Below, one piece after another: positions 8,410-19,573 of a stretch of 64,000 bases of DNA. The translations under genes were made by a program, and so were the position numbers. Each line of letters begins with the position of its first letter. The stretch's first letter is position 1. The notes under the pieces are model-generated. The model had not been told where the DNA came from, did not search any database, and saw only the letters and a list, made by a program, of their open reading frames with translations. Location of the stretch: the NCBI GenBank assembly GCA_028283745.1, contig JAPWJZ010000008.1, forward strand, positions 62,001-126,000, read 5' to 3'. The stretch comes from Micavibrio sp. Lineage in GTDB: Bacteria; Pseudomonadota; Alphaproteobacteria; Micavibrionales; UBA2020.

Positions 8410-9039
8410 TTAAGCGGCGTCGTTGTCTTGCTGAACATCAGCAGCAGCGTCGACGGTTGCGGTATCTTCATCATCTTCGTCAGCCGCGGTGGCGGGGCCG
8501 CCGTTTTTCTGGCGCTCGATACGGCGCTGGGCTTTCTTGACGGCTTTGTCGAGTTCTTCCGAGGTGCAAAGGCCGATTGACAGCGGGTCGACCGGTTTAA
8601 TGCTGCTCATCATCGGGTGCGTCTTGTTGCGGATAGCGTCAACGGTCGGCTTGGTGGAGCCAACCAGTTTTGCAATCTGCACATCCGCCAGTTCCGGGTA
8701 GCGCTTCAGCAGGTAGGCAACCGCGTTGGGTTTCTCCGCGCGTTTGGTGACGGGCGTGTAGCGCGGGCCTTTGGAGCGGGCCTTCGGCTTCGGCAAATCC
8801 GTCTTCATCATTTTCAGTTTGGCGTTGGTGGTTTTTTCGCAGCGCGCGATTTCTTCCGCCGTCAGCTCGCCGTTCAGGATGGGGTTGGTGCCCATGATGC
8901 CGGAGTTCACTTCGCCATCCGCCAGCGCTTGCACTTCCAGCGGGTGCAGGCCGCAGAATTCCGCGATCTGGTCAAAGGTAAGGGCCGTGTTGTCGACCAG
9001 CCATGCGGCGGTCGCTTTGGGCATCAGGGGGTAGGCCAT
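8410..9039 (-). CDS. trcR: DUF1013 protein, TrcR-like cell-cycle transcriptional regulator
   Basis: A 209-residue protein of the alphaproteobacterial DUF1013 family, which as far as I recall is named cell cycle transcriptional regulator TrcR. The N-terminus starts MAYPLMPKATAAWLVDNTAL, then TFDQIAEFCGLHPLEVQALADGE reads like a helix-turn-helix. A second one lies around PELADVQIAKLVGSTKPTVD, and the conserved IGLCTSEELDKAV follows. The tail is acidic (DEDDEDTATVD). ATG 9039 is preceded by CGAGGAG; an upstream in-frame start at 9072 lacks homology. The family's role is mostly from Caulobacter-type bacteria; direct targets here are unknown. Confidence 0.85.
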   Translation of the reverse strand: MAYPLMPKATAAWLVDNTALTFDQIAEFCGLHPLEVQALADGEVNSGIMGTNPILNGELTAEEIARCEKTTNAKLKMMKTDLPKPKARSKGPRYTPVTKRAEKPNAVAYLLKRYPELADVQIAKLVGSTKPTVDAIRNKTHPMMSSIKPVDPLSIGLCTSEELDKAVKKAQRRIERQKNGGPATAADEDDEDTATVDAAADVQQDNDAA

Positions 9040-9202
9040 GGAATAACTCCTCGTAAAACTGGTTGCCCCCAAATGCGGATATAGCTCAAGCTGCCGCGCC
9101 CTTTTGGAAAAAGGCGACGATTGACAGAAGGCTCAATCGCTTTGGGGAAGTTGCCAGCAATATATCGGCTTATCCCTGCATGAGTCCAGAGGTTTATCCC
9201 CG

Positions 9203-9409
9203 TCAGGCCAGTTGCGGCAGGAATTTGCGCGCCATGTCCGCCGTCGCTTCCGCGCCGGTGGTGTCATTGGTCGGGGTTGTCAGGCGGGCGGCCTGGTCAA
9301 AGCAATAAGCATTGCTCCCATAGGCGGAGGAGACGTACAGGCCATGCGCCATATCGTGCGAGGGAGAATGTGATTTGTAAGAATTGTTGAAATTAAAGGT
9401 TAAAATCAT
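9203..9409 (-). CDS. Small hypothetical protein
   Basis: A 68-residue frame starting MILTFNFNN with a good ribosome-binding site AAAAGGAAT before ATG 9409. The N-terminal coding part and leader are strikingly AT-rich compared with neighbours, which may mean recent acquisition. It has no signal peptide or membrane helix and no family I recognise. The C-terminal half (DQAARLTTPTNDTTGAE) is polar. It lies between the trcR-like gene and another small unknown, all on the minus strand. Confidence 0.5.
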   Translation of the reverse strand: MILTFNFNNSYKSHSPSHDMAHGLYVSSAYGSNAYCFDQAARLTTPTNDTTGAEATADMARKFLPQLA

Positions 9410-9496
9410 AATTAAATTCCTTTTAAGATATAAAAACTGGAATAAAACTACCATTCGCGCTTTCTTCTGTCAAATAAAAAGCCGGTCGCGCACAGC

Positions 9497-9531
9497 AAAA
9501 AGCCCCGCGGAATAAGGCCCCGGGGCTTTTT
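9497..9531. terminator. Bidirectional intrinsic terminator
   Basis: Perfect 11-base arms AAAAAGCCCCG (9497-9507) and CGGGGCTTTTT (9521-9531) with a 13-base loop. It lies just downstream of the 9561-9866 gene on the minus strand. Confidence 0.9.
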
Positions 9532-9560
9532 GTAAGGCTGAACAGCAGGTTATTTTTTAA

Positions 9561-9866
9561 TCAGGGGTTCAGCTGGTTGCTGCGGGGCTTGGGCAACGGC
9601 ACATCTACGCTCGGCAAAGCGGGCGGCTTGCCGCCCAGCTCGATCAGCCGGTTGCGCAGGGCTTCCAGCGAATCAGGGTCCAGCTGGGAAAAAGGCAGCA
9701 GCGTTACGCCGCCTTCGCCCGCGCCCGTGCGTGATACCAGCAGCCGTGCGTTGAAATCATAGACCAGATAAGCATTGCCGCCTGTGGAGCTGTACTGGAC
9801 CTGCAGCATGGCGCTGTTGAGCTTGGTGGCCGCGTAATCGTTGTTGAATGATTCAGAGAGGCTCAT
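9561..9866 (-). CDS. Small hypothetical protein
   Basis: A 101-residue soluble protein that I do not recognise. It starts MSLSESFNNDYAATKLNSAM, has a middle segment with alternating hydrophobics (NAYLVYDFNARLLVSR), a helix DPDSLEALRNRLIELGG and a Pro-rich C-terminus. A strong terminator follows 30 bases downstream and the composition matches neighbours, which supports a real gene. Upstream is a 64-base gap to the quinone oxidoreductase stop. Function unknown. Confidence 0.65.
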   Translation of the reverse strand: MSLSESFNNDYAATKLNSAMLQVQYSSTGGNAYLVYDFNARLLVSRTGAGEGGVTLLPFSQLDPDSLEALRNRLIELGGKPPALPSVDVPLPKPRSNQLNP

Positions 9867-9930
9867 GGCAATACCTTTTGCTTAAACGGGAAGCGCCAAA
9901 TTGCCATAACAATCAAGCTTTGTAAAGTGG

Positions 9931-10953
9931 TTACGGCCGCGCCACCGCCAGAATGACCTTGCCGACATGCTGCCCGTCCTCGAGGTGGTCATGCGCCGCC
10001 TGCGCTTCCGCGAGGGGGAAAATACGGTCGATGACGACGGTAATCTTTTTCTTCTCCAAAAGCGGCCAGACATTTTTCTTCAAGGCCTTCGCAATGGCGC
10101 CCTTTACGGCCACCGCTTGCGGCCGCAGGGTGGACCCGGTCATGACAAGGCGCCTGGTCATCAGCTGCACAAGGTCGACTTCTGCCGTGCGGCCTTTTTG
10201 TGTGGCGATGCTGACATGGCGGCCACAAGGCGCAAGGCACGCAATGTTGCGCGGAACATAATCCCCGCCCACCATGTCCAGCACCACATCCACGCCGCGG
10301 CCCTTGGTGGCGGCCATGATTTCTTCTACAAAATCCTGCCGCTTGTAATCAAACGCCGTCGCGCCGAGGTCTTCGCAGGCGGCGCATTTTTCGGGCGAGC
10401 CTGCGGTGACAAAAACCTTCACGCCAAAACTTTTCGCCACCTGAATAGCGGTGGTGCCAATGCCGGATGACCCGCCGTGAACCAGCAGCGCTTCGCCCTT
10501 CTTCAGCAACCCGCGGTCAAACAGGTTGGTCCAGACGGTGAAATGCGTTTCCGGCAGGCCCGCCGCCGCGACAAAATCAAACCCCTTCGGCACGGGCAGG
10601 CATTGCACCGCGGGCACTACGCAATATTCAGCATAGCCGCCGCCCGCCACCAGCGCGCAGACGGACTGGCCCGCTTTAAAACCCGTCACGCCTTTGCCAA
10701 CAGCAACGATAATGCCGGAAACTTCCAGCCCCGGAATATCGCTGGCACCTTTGGGCGCGGGGTAATGGCCCTTGCGCTGCAGCACATCAGGCCTGTTCAC
10801 GCCGGCGGCCATTACACGCATCAGCACTTCGCCCGTTGCCGCTTTCGGCACGGGGCGGCTGGCGGGAACCAGCTTGCCGTTCACAATTTCCGCCACCTGC
10901 ATGGCGCGGGGTACAGTGATTTTTTTTGTGATTTTCTTTACGGTTTTTTTCAT
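9931..10953 (-). CDS. NAD(P)H:quinone oxidoreductase, PIG3/zeta-crystallin type
   Basis: A medium-chain reductase of 340 residues without zinc ligands. It has the GroES-like N-terminal fold (GEVLMRVMAAGVNRPDVLQR, PGLEVSGIIVAVG), then a Rossmann domain with LLVHGGSSGIGTTAIQVAK and the NADPH-site region VTAGSPEKCAACEDLGA. ATG 10953 is chosen (AAGGA upstream, Lys-rich lead MKKTVKKITKK), because the open frame further upstream runs into the divergent DUF1192 gene. Likely reduces quinones or enones; the exact substrate is unknown. It faces the DUF1192 gene across a 68-base shared promoter region. Confidence 0.9.
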   Translation of the reverse strand: MKKTVKKITKKITVPRAMQVAEIVNGKLVPASRPVPKAATGEVLMRVMAAGVNRPDVLQRKGHYPAPKGASDIPGLEVSGIIVAVGKGVTGFKAGQSVCALVAGGGYAEYCVVPAVQCLPVPKGFDFVAAAGLPETHFTVWTNLFDRGLLKKGEALLVHGGSSGIGTTAIQVAKSFGVKVFVTAGSPEKCAACEDLGATAFDYKRQDFVEEIMAATKGRGVDVVLDMVGGDYVPRNIACLAPCGRHVSIATQKGRTAEVDLVQLMTRRLVMTGSTLRPQAVAVKGAIAKALKKNVWPLLEKKKITVVIDRIFPLAEAQAAHDHLEDGQHVGKVILAVARP

Positions 10954-11021
10954 GATGCAATCCTTGCAGGTCGCCTGTAGTATTTTTGGGCGACAAGGTT
11001 TAAAGCTGAAAGGCATTATAA

Positions 11022-11213
11022 ATGAGTTTCGATGACGATATCGACCCCAAAACAAAACGCCACAAGCCGCGCCTGCTGGATAATTTGTCCGTGCCGGATT
11101 TAAAAAATTACATCGCACAGCTGCACGAGGAGATTATTCGTGTCGAGGCGGAGGTTACGCGCAAGGAAAAACACCTCAGCGCCGCAGATGCGTTGTTTCG
11201 CAAGAAAGACTGA
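11022..11213 (+). CDS. DUF1192 small protein
   Basis: A 63-residue protein with the DUF1192 signature: a polar head, NLSVPDLKNYIAQLHEEIIRVEAEVTRKE as a coiled helix, then SAADALF near the end. Function is unknown; the family is restricted mainly to alphaproteobacteria and commonly lies beside an NAD(P)H quinone oxidoreductase, as here, where it is divergent from that gene. Confidence 0.85.
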   Translation: MSFDDDIDPKTKRHKPRLLDNLSVPDLKNYIAQLHEEIIRVEAEVTRKEKHLSAADALFRKKD

Positions 11214-11223
11214 CAAGACGCTA

Positions 11224-11925
11224 TTACTGGCCCGGGTCGGGTGCGCGGCTGGCAACGCGCCAGCCTTCAATGACCATGCTGTCGGGGCCGCCGGTGCCAT
11301 CCTGCACGCGGCCAACCTGCATCGTCAGGTCGGTATCCCCGCCATCAACGGCCTGCTGGTTGCCGTCTGCGTCGTCATGCAGGAAGGTGACCATCAACGG
11401 CATCCGCACCAGCCAGTGGTAGGAACCCGCAACGGGTCCGCTATCCACAATCGCGGCATTGCCCTTCACGATGGTCGTGACCGAATACTGGCGGTCACGC
11501 ACGCGGGAAACTAAATCAACGCTATGCGCATAAGCGCCGAATTCATTCCAGCCCTGCGTCGAAAATACTTTTTTTGCGGCAGCAATGCTGTCGTTGAACG
11601 TCTCCGGCGTGTAGGTCATGACTGTTGCGGCCTGCTGTCCCGCCCACAACAGCACTTCATCGGGCGTGCGGTTGGGGTTCGACAGGTCGTTTTGCTCGCC
11701 GGCGTAGGGGTTCTGGTAGTTCATCCAGTCCGGTGTCGGTTCGGCTGCCATAGGCGTTGCAGCGGGCGCATTGCCCGCGGCAGGTGCGGCAGGGACAGTT
11801 GTAGCAGGGGCGGCGGTGCCTGCAGGGGCAGGCGCGGGAGCTTGCGCGCGCGCAAGGGCAGGCAGGCCCAGCGACGCAGCCGCCAGAACCAGAGTGAAAG
11901 CAACGCAAAGCATACCGTAACGCAT
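11224..11925 (-). CDS. Exported IcmL/DotI-like protein (orphan)
   Basis: About 233 residues. N-terminal signal peptide (MRYGMLCVAFTLVLAAASLG, cleavage probably near ARAQA) is followed by a Pro/Ala-rich linker (about 30-65). Then comes a domain matching the IcmL/DotI pattern: LLWAGQQAATVMTYTPETFNDSI, a gap, FSTQGWNEFGAYAHS, and SGPVAGSYHWLVRMPLMVTF. In Legionella, IcmL/DotI is part of the type IVB secretion core; freestanding periplasmic relatives without a membrane anchor also occur. No other type IV gene is in the window. Start ATG 11925 follows GGGAG; ATG 11955 is possible. It lies downstream of acnA on the same strand. Confidence 0.72.
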   Translation of the reverse strand: MRYGMLCVAFTLVLAAASLGLPALARAQAPAPAPAGTAAPATTVPAAPAAGNAPAATPMAAEPTPDWMNYQNPYAGEQNDLSNPNRTPDEVLLWAGQQAATVMTYTPETFNDSIAAAKKVFSTQGWNEFGAYAHSVDLVSRVRDRQYSVTTIVKGNAAIVDSGPVAGSYHWLVRMPLMVTFLHDDADGNQQAVDGGDTDLTMQVGRVQDGTGGPDSMVIEGWRVASRAPDPGQ

Positions 11926-11955
11926 GCGCAGGGAATCTCCCGGTCGTATTATCAT

Positions 11956-11982
11956 CCCCGTGCCCGCCCGTCGGGCGCGGGG
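11956..11982 (-). other. GC-rich intercistronic hairpin between acnA and the IcmL-like gene
   Basis: Arms CCCCGTGCCCG (11956-11966) and CGGGCGCGGGG (11972-11982) pair except for one position. No T-run follows, so it looks more like an RNA-stability or attenuation structure than a strong terminator. Confidence 0.4.
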
Positions 11983-12016
11983 CCTCAATATCGTCTTGCA
12001 GGGTGAAAGGCGGTTG

Positions 12017-14713
<2,697 letters not shown>

Positions 14714-14744
14714 GGGTTGGGCTCCCTATCTTTTTATTGGCTGG

Positions 14745-14776
14745 CGTTACATTGTGGATTGTTTAATTTTGTAACG
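14745..14776. repeat. Short inverted repeat between acnA and ccmA
   Basis: CGTTACA (14745-14751) and TGTAACG (14770-14776), 18 bases between the arms, in the divergent acnA-ccmA promoter region. The right arm overlaps the ccmA -35; read on the minus strand the two arms also form a possible acnA TTACAA-N17-TGTAAC promoter, so it could be a shared operator. Confidence 0.35.
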
Positions 14777-14797
14777 GCGTTCAGGTTGGTTTATATT
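14769..14797 (+). promoter_or_regulatory. Candidate sigma-70 promoter of the ccm operon
   Basis: TTGTAA (14769-14774), 17-base spacer, TATATT (14792-14797), predicting a start near 14804, about 18 bases before the ccmA GTG at 14822. This is one of the better matches to the consensus in the window. Confidence 0.55.
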
Positions 14798-14821
14798 CCG
14801 GTGACAATCATAGGCCAATAA

Positions 14822-15484
14822 GTGACTGCATTAAACCGACTTTTTTCATTGAAAGACATTACCTGCCTTCGCGGGGGGCGCATCCTTTTCCAAAATGTCA
14901 GCGCCGCACTCTCGCAGGGTGATGTGCTGCACCTTAGCGGTGCCAATGGCAGCGGCAAAACCAGCCTGCTGCGCATGATGGCAGGCGCGCTGCCGCTGGC
15001 GGCGGGTGAAATATTATGGGGCGGCGCAGACTTTTTGGAAAATGGCATAGCCGCGCATGGCGAACGCTTCAATTTTTTGCCTTCCGATGACCGCGCCTTA
15101 AAAGTTCTGGAAACGCCAGTCGAGACTTTGGCCTTCTGGGCAGAAGTGCAGGGCGTTAGCAACCGCGCCGCCATCGACCAGGCTCTCGCTGCCATGGATA
15201 TGGCAAATATTAAAACCCGCGCCGTCAAATATTTGTCCGCAGGGCAGCGTCGCCGCCTCAGCCTCGCCCGTGTGTTGCTGCGCCCAGCGCCGCTCTGGCT
15301 GCTGGATGAACCTTTCAACGGGCTTGATGCTGCATCGACCGGGCTTTTCCGCGCCGCGCTGGATGCGCATGTGGCAACGGGCGGCATGGCCGTGGTAGCC
15401 AGCCATTTGCCCATGGAACCGCCGCGGCAGGGCGCGCTCTACCGCCTCGACATTGGCGCGAATAAGGCGGGGGCAGCGGCATGA
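14822..15484 (+). CDS. ccmA: Haem exporter ATP-binding protein CcmA
   Basis: ABC ATPase of the CcmABCD complex, which releases haem-loaded CcmE during cytochrome c maturation. 220 residues. Walker A is SGANGSGKTSLLRMM, the signature is LSAGQRRRLSLARVLL and Walker B is PLWLLDEPFNGLD. Start is GTG 14822, since the frame opens only there. First gene of ccmABCDEFGHI; its end overlaps the ccmB start by four bases (ATGA), indicating coupled translation. Confidence 0.96.
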   Translation: MTALNRLFSLKDITCLRGGRILFQNVSAALSQGDVLHLSGANGSGKTSLLRMMAGALPLAAGEILWGGADFLENGIAAHGERFNFLPSDDRALKVLETPVETLAFWAEVQGVSNRAAIDQALAAMDMANIKTRAVKYLSAGQRRRLSLARVLLRPAPLWLLDEPFNGLDAASTGLFRAALDAHVATGGMAVVASHLPMEPPRQGALYRLDIGANKAGAAA

Positions 15485-16152
15485 ACGCGGTTTTTGCTAT
15501 TTTACGGCGTGATCTGCGCCTTTTTGCCGCCCGCGGATCGGATGCGGTGGCAACGCTGTTTTTCTTCCTCGTTGTCGTCAGCCTGTTCCCCTTCGCGCTC
15601 TCGAGCGAAGCAGGCTTGCTGCAAAAAGCCGCGCCCGGCATTTTGTGGGTCGGCGCGGTGCTGGCGGGGCTGCTATCGCTCGAAAATATCCACCTGCGCG
15701 ATTATGAAGACGGCACGCTTGATTTGCTCATGATGTCTCCGCTGCCGCCGTGGCGGCTTGCTGCGGCAAAAATGCTGGCGCACTGGCTGCTTTCCGGCCT
15801 GTTGCTGGTACCGGCGGCGGTGCTTGCGGCCTTTATGCTGGGCCTTGGCGGCGGCGCGGCGCTGGTCGCGGCGGCGACCCTTGCGCTTGGCACTATATAT
15901 ATGAGCCTTCTGGGCGGCATTGGCGCGGCGCTGACCTTTGGCAGCCGCCGGTCGGGGCTTTTGCTGGCCGTGCTGGTGCTGCCACTCTTCATTCCCATGT
16001 TGATTCTGGGCGTGATGGGACTGGAGGCCGCCCTTGCGGATTTGCCGTATAAAGCCTATCTTCTGCTGCAACTGGCGCTGGTTGTGCCCGCGCTGCCCAT
16101 TGCGCCCGCCGTTGCCGCCGCCTTCTTCAAGATGCACCTGAGGTCGAATTGA
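15481..16152 (+). CDS. ccmB: Haem exporter membrane protein CcmB
   Basis: Permease subunit of the CcmAB transporter, 223 residues with about six membrane helices. The family features DLRLFAARGSDAVATLFFFL near the N-terminus, ENIHLRDYEDGTLDLLMMSPLPPW in the first cytoplasmic loop and KMLAHWLLSGLLLVPAAVL are visible. It starts on the ATGA shared with ccmA and ends in a TTGA overlap with ccmC. Confidence 0.96.
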   Translation: MNAVFAILRRDLRLFAARGSDAVATLFFFLVVVSLFPFALSSEAGLLQKAAPGILWVGAVLAGLLSLENIHLRDYEDGTLDLLMMSPLPPWRLAAAKMLAHWLLSGLLLVPAAVLAAFMLGLGGGAALVAAATLALGTIYMSLLGGIGAALTFGSRRSGLLLAVLVLPLFIPMLILGVMGLEAALADLPYKAYLLLQLALVVPALPIAPAVAAAFFKMHLRSN

Positions 16153-16910
16153 ATACCGCCGCCCCGTCAACCAGCACCTTGCCAAACGGCCCCCTGCTGG
16201 GCCGTCTTGCCAACCCCAAGCGCTTTCTGGCGTTGTCGCGCTGGTTGCTGCCGCTGTCGGCCGTGGCTGCGGCGGTGCTGCTGGGTGCCGGTTTATATAC
16301 CGCCCTGCTCGCATCCCCGGCGGATTACCAGCAGGGCGAAACCGTGCGCATCATGTACATTCACGTCCCCGCCGCGTGGATGGCGCTGTTTACGTATGTT
16401 TCAATGGCCATCGCCGCCTTTACCGGCCTTGTCTGGAAGCATGTATTGGCGGAGCTGTATACCCGCGCCGTTGCGCCCGTGGGCGCGGCCTTTACGTTTA
16501 TTTGCCTCACCACCGGTTCGCTCTGGGGCAAGCCCATGTGGGGCACGTGGTGGGTATGGGATGCGCGGCTGACATCTGTGCTGGTGCTGTTCTTCCTCTA
16601 CATCGGCTACATTGCGCTGGTGGATGCGTTTGATGATGAACAAAAAGGCCTTAATGCCGGCGCGGGTCTGCTGCTTGTGGGCGCGGTCAATATCCCCATC
16701 ATCAAATACTCGGTTGATTGGTGGAACACGCTGCACCAGCCGGCGGGCGCCCTGTCGCTTACGTCATCCACCGTGGATAAATCCATGATGCTGCCGCTGC
16801 TGCTGATGGCGGCGGGCTTTCAATTGCTGTTTGTTGCGCTGGCCTGCCTGCGCCTGAAAACCGAAATCCTGCGCCGCCGTATGCGCGTGCGCCAAATGGG
16901 TGCGGCATGA
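16149..16910 (+). CDS. ccmC: Haem ABC transporter permease CcmC (haem handling)
   Basis: Membrane protein (253 residues, six helices) that loads haem onto CcmE. It shows the tryptophan-rich periplasmic WWD motif: GTWWVWDARLTSVL, after GSLWGKPMWG, and candidate haem-ligand histidines in MYIHVPAAWM and WWNTLHQPAGAL. Start is TTG 16149, overlapping the ccmB stop by four bases; no better ATG lies between. It ends in an ATGA with ccmD. Confidence 0.95.
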   Translation: MNTAAPSTSTLPNGPLLGRLANPKRFLALSRWLLPLSAVAAAVLLGAGLYTALLASPADYQQGETVRIMYIHVPAAWMALFTYVSMAIAAFTGLVWKHVLAELYTRAVAPVGAAFTFICLTTGSLWGKPMWGTWWVWDARLTSVLVLFFLYIGYIALVDAFDDEQKGLNAGAGLLLVGAVNIPIIKYSVDWWNTLHQPAGALSLTSSTVDKSMMLPLLLMAAGFQLLFVALACLRLKTEILRRRMRVRQMGAA

Positions 16911-17053
16911 CCGGCCAATACGCCAGCTACATCATGGCGGCCTATGCCATTGCGGCTATTGTGCTGACGGCCATAACCGCACAAAGCTGGCTTGCCTGCA
17001 AAGCTGCCGAAAAAGCAGCGGCGGAAGGAACGGGTAATAATGGCGACGCGTAA
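16907..17053 (+). CDS. ccmD: Haem exporter protein CcmD
   Basis: A 48-residue single-helix membrane protein. It begins MTGQYASYIMAAYAIAAIVL, where Tyr residues precede the helix as in CcmD, then has a short charged tail. It starts on the ATGA with ccmC and overlaps the ccmE start by 14 bases. CcmD stabilises the CcmABC complex and helps release holo-CcmE. Assignment rests on position, size and topology. Confidence 0.88.
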   Translation: MTGQYASYIMAAYAIAAIVLTAITAQSWLACKAAEKAAAEGTGNNGDA

Positions 17054-17606
17054 AACAGACCGCCTTTATTTCATCATCCTTGTCCTTGTCTGCCTTGGCG
17101 TTGCGGCGGCGCTGTCGCTTTATGCCCTGCGCGATAATATTTCGTATTTCTATACCCCCACCGAAGTCACCGACATGCGGCAGATGACGGATGCCCGCGT
17201 TGCGCCCGGCAAGGTTTTCCGCATCGGCGGCCTGGTGCAAAAAGGCACCCTGCGGCATATCGACAAAAACCTCGTAGTGCGCTTTACCGTGACGGATACC
17301 GTGCATGAACAGCAGGTGCAGTACAAAGGCATTTTGCCGGACCTGTTCCGTGAAGGGCAGGGCGTTGTAGCCAAGGGCACGCTGAATGATGACGGCCTTT
17401 TCATTGCCGCCGAACTGCTGGCAAAGCACGATGAAAAATATATGCCGCCGGAAGTCAAGAAATCGCTCGAAAAGGCGCATAACGACGGTGTTTTAAAAAT
17501 GACCCCTGTCACCGACGGCACTGCGCCGGATGGCACGCCCGTCTACGGCAAAACCACCACGCCGCAAAAATTGGATTCGATTGAACCCGAAACGGATAAA
17601 AAGTGA
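17040..17606 (+). CDS. ccmE: Cytochrome c maturation haem chaperone CcmE
   Basis: Periplasmic haem chaperone tethered by one N-terminal helix (residues about 9-28), 188 residues. The covalent haem-binding His is in LLAKHDEKYMPPEV: His130 and Tyr134, the HxxxY pattern. The OB-fold region RIGGLVQKGTLR and VQYKGILPDLFREGQGVVAKG is clear. ATG 17040 has AAGGAACGG upstream; a longer in-frame start (16992) inside ccmD is less likely. The C-terminal tail is Asp/Thr/Lys-rich. Confidence 0.96.
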   Translation: MATRKTDRLYFIILVLVCLGVAAALSLYALRDNISYFYTPTEVTDMRQMTDARVAPGKVFRIGGLVQKGTLRHIDKNLVVRFTVTDTVHEQQVQYKGILPDLFREGQGVVAKGTLNDDGLFIAAELLAKHDEKYMPPEVKKSLEKAHNDGVLKMTPVTDGTAPDGTPVYGKTTTPQKLDSIEPETDKK

Positions 17607-19573
17607 TTATCGAGCTTGGCCATTTCGCCCTTTGCCTCGCGCTGGTTCTGGCGCTGCTGCAGGCCGTGCTGCCGCTGCTGGGCGCGCGCTATAACAAGGC
17701 CGCGTGGATGCTGATGGGCCGCCAGGCTTCCATCTCCCTCTGCGGTCTTGTGACCATCGCTTTCGTCGCGCTTATCCACGCCTATGCGCTGTCCGATTTT
17801 TCGGTGCAGAACGTCTACCAGAACAGCCACACCTTAAAGCCGTGGCTGTATAAAATAACCGGCGCCTGGGGCAACCATGAAGGCTCCATGCTGCTCTGGA
17901 CATGGATACTGACGTTCTGGGGCCTGCGCTTCCAGCGCCGTGGTCGCCAGCTGCCGCTGGTTTTTCAAGCCAAGGTGATTGCCGTGCAGGGCATGCTGTG
18001 CTTTGGCTTCCTGCTGTTTATCCTGCTGACCTCCAACCCCTTCCTGCGGCTGGATCCTGCCCCCATCGAGGGACTGGATTTAAACCCCATCCTGCAAGAC
18101 CCGCTGCTCGCCATTCACCCGCCCATGCTTTATGCGGGGTACGTCGGTTTCTCGGTTGCGTTCTGCTTTGCCATCGTCGCGCTGCTTGAAAAGAAAGTTG
18201 ATGCCGAATGGGCGGGTTTTTTGCGCCCCTGGGTGCTGGCGGCGTGGTCGTGCCTTACCTTCGGCATTATTCTTGGCGCAACCTGGGCTTACTATGAGCT
18301 CGGCTGGGGCGGCTTCTGGTTCTGGGACCCGGTTGAAAACGCATCGCTGATGCCGTGGCTGGCGGGTACGGCGCTGCTGCACTCGGTCTCGACGCTGGAG
18401 CGGCGCGGCGCGTTGAAGGTCTGGACGATATTCCTGTGCATCTTCACCTTCAGTCTGTCGCTGCTCGGCACATTCCTTGTGCGTTCCGGCGTGCTTACCT
18501 CCGTCCATGCCTTTGCGGTTGATCCGGCGCGCGGCATTTTCATTTTGACATTGCTGACGCTGGTCACGGGCGGCGCGTTGCTGCTCTACGCCGTGCGTGC
18601 GCCGTACATTCAAATGGGCGGCAGCTTCAAACCGGTCAGCCGTGAAAGCGCTATTTTGCTGAACAACGTCTTCCTGTTCACATTTGCCGTGACGGTTTTT
18701 ATGGGCACGCTGTATCCGCTGTTTTTAAGCGCGCTCAACCTTGGCAGCATTTCTGTTGGCGCGCCGTACTTCAGCGCCACGCTGACGCCGCTGTTGATGC
18801 CTTTTGCGGCGCTTATGGGTTTTGCCCCTGCACTGTCGTGGCGCGAAGCCTCGCTGGGGCAGGCAGCGCGTAAACTGCGCATTCCATTTGTCATGGCGGT
18901 TGCGCTTGCCGCCGTTGTCGCCTTCCTGCCGTACCCTGATAAAGTTTTTTCCACCGCCATGTTCGGCGCGGCGGCGTGGATTTTATTTGGCACCTTCCAG
19001 GATATCGTGCGCCGCACCAACGGCCTTAGCATGGTGCGCAACCTGTCATCAGGCTTTTACGGCATGGTCATTGCGCACGCGGGCTTCGCCGTGTTGTTGA
19101 TGGGCGTAACGGGCGCAACCGTCTGGAAAGAAGAAAAAATTCTCTGGCTCACAAAGGGTGACCACCTTACCTTTGCGGGCCGCACCGTACTCTTCCTCGG
19201 CACCGAAGCGGGCATTGGCCCCAACTATGATTACGAGCGCGGCATTTTCAGCGTACAGGCGGGCGGTATTGGCACCGGCTACGGCACGGGGCCGTACTTC
19301 CTCAACCCTGAAAAACGCTGGTATCCGTCGCAGGAAAAAGAAACCAGTGAAGTTTCCCTGCTCCCCTCCGGCCTTGGCATGCTCTATGCCGTTATGGGCG
19401 AACACGACACGAAAGACCAGAACCGCTGGGTCGTGCGCTTTTATTATCACCCGCTTGTCATGCTCGCCTTCGGCGGCGGCGTGATGATTGGCCTTGGCGG
19501 CATTCTGGCGGCGCGCCGCCGCCGCACGCATGTGGAACCACCCCAGAAAACTGAAGAAAAGGGTGCAGCATGA
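17603..19573 (+). CDS. ccmF: Haem lyase CcmF
   Basis: Large membrane protein (656 residues, about 15 helices) that ligates haem to apocytochromes with CcmH/I. It contains the WWD domain GWGGFWFWDPVENASLMPWL, the conserved AWGNHEGSMLLW and IHPPMLYAGYVGFSV, and SGVLTSVHAFAVDP. The start is GTG 17603, overlapping the ccmE stop; the end overlaps ccmG by four bases. Length is typical. Confidence 0.97.
   Translation: MIIELGHFALCLALVLALLQAVLPLLGARYNKAAWMLMGRQASISLCGLVTIAFVALIHAYALSDFSVQNVYQNSHTLKPWLYKITGAWGNHEGSMLLWTWILTFWGLRFQRRGRQLPLVFQAKVIAVQGMLCFGFLLFILLTSNPFLRLDPAPIEGLDLNPILQDPLLAIHPPMLYAGYVGFSVAFCFAIVALLEKKVDAEWAGFLRPWVLAAWSCLTFGIILGATWAYYELGWGGFWFWDPVENASLMPWLAGTALLHSVSTLERRGALKVWTIFLCIFTFSLSLLGTFLVRSGVLTSVHAFAVDPARGIFILTLLTLVTGGALLLYAVRAPYIQMGGSFKPVSRESAILLNNVFLFTFAVTVFMGTLYPLFLSALNLGSISVGAPYFSATLTPLLMPFAALMGFAPALSWREASLGQAARKLRIPFVMAVALAAVVAFLPYPDKVFSTAMFGAAAWILFGTFQDIVRRTNGLSMVRNLSSGFYGMVIAHAGFAVLLMGVTGATVWKEEKILWLTKGDHLTFAGRTVLFLGTEAGIGPNYDYERGIFSVQAGGIGTGYGTGPYFLNPEKRWYPSQEKETSEVSLLPSGLGMLYAVMGEHDTKDQNRWVVRFYYHPLVMLAFGGGVMIGLGGILAARRRRTHVEPPQKTEEKGAA

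Noticed and set aside
9412-9426. A second TTAA-N7-TTAA (CtrA-like) match
   Set aside because: It sits in an AT-rich leader and contains the ribosome-binding site of the gene starting at 9409, only three bases from its ATG, so a promoter box there is unlikely.
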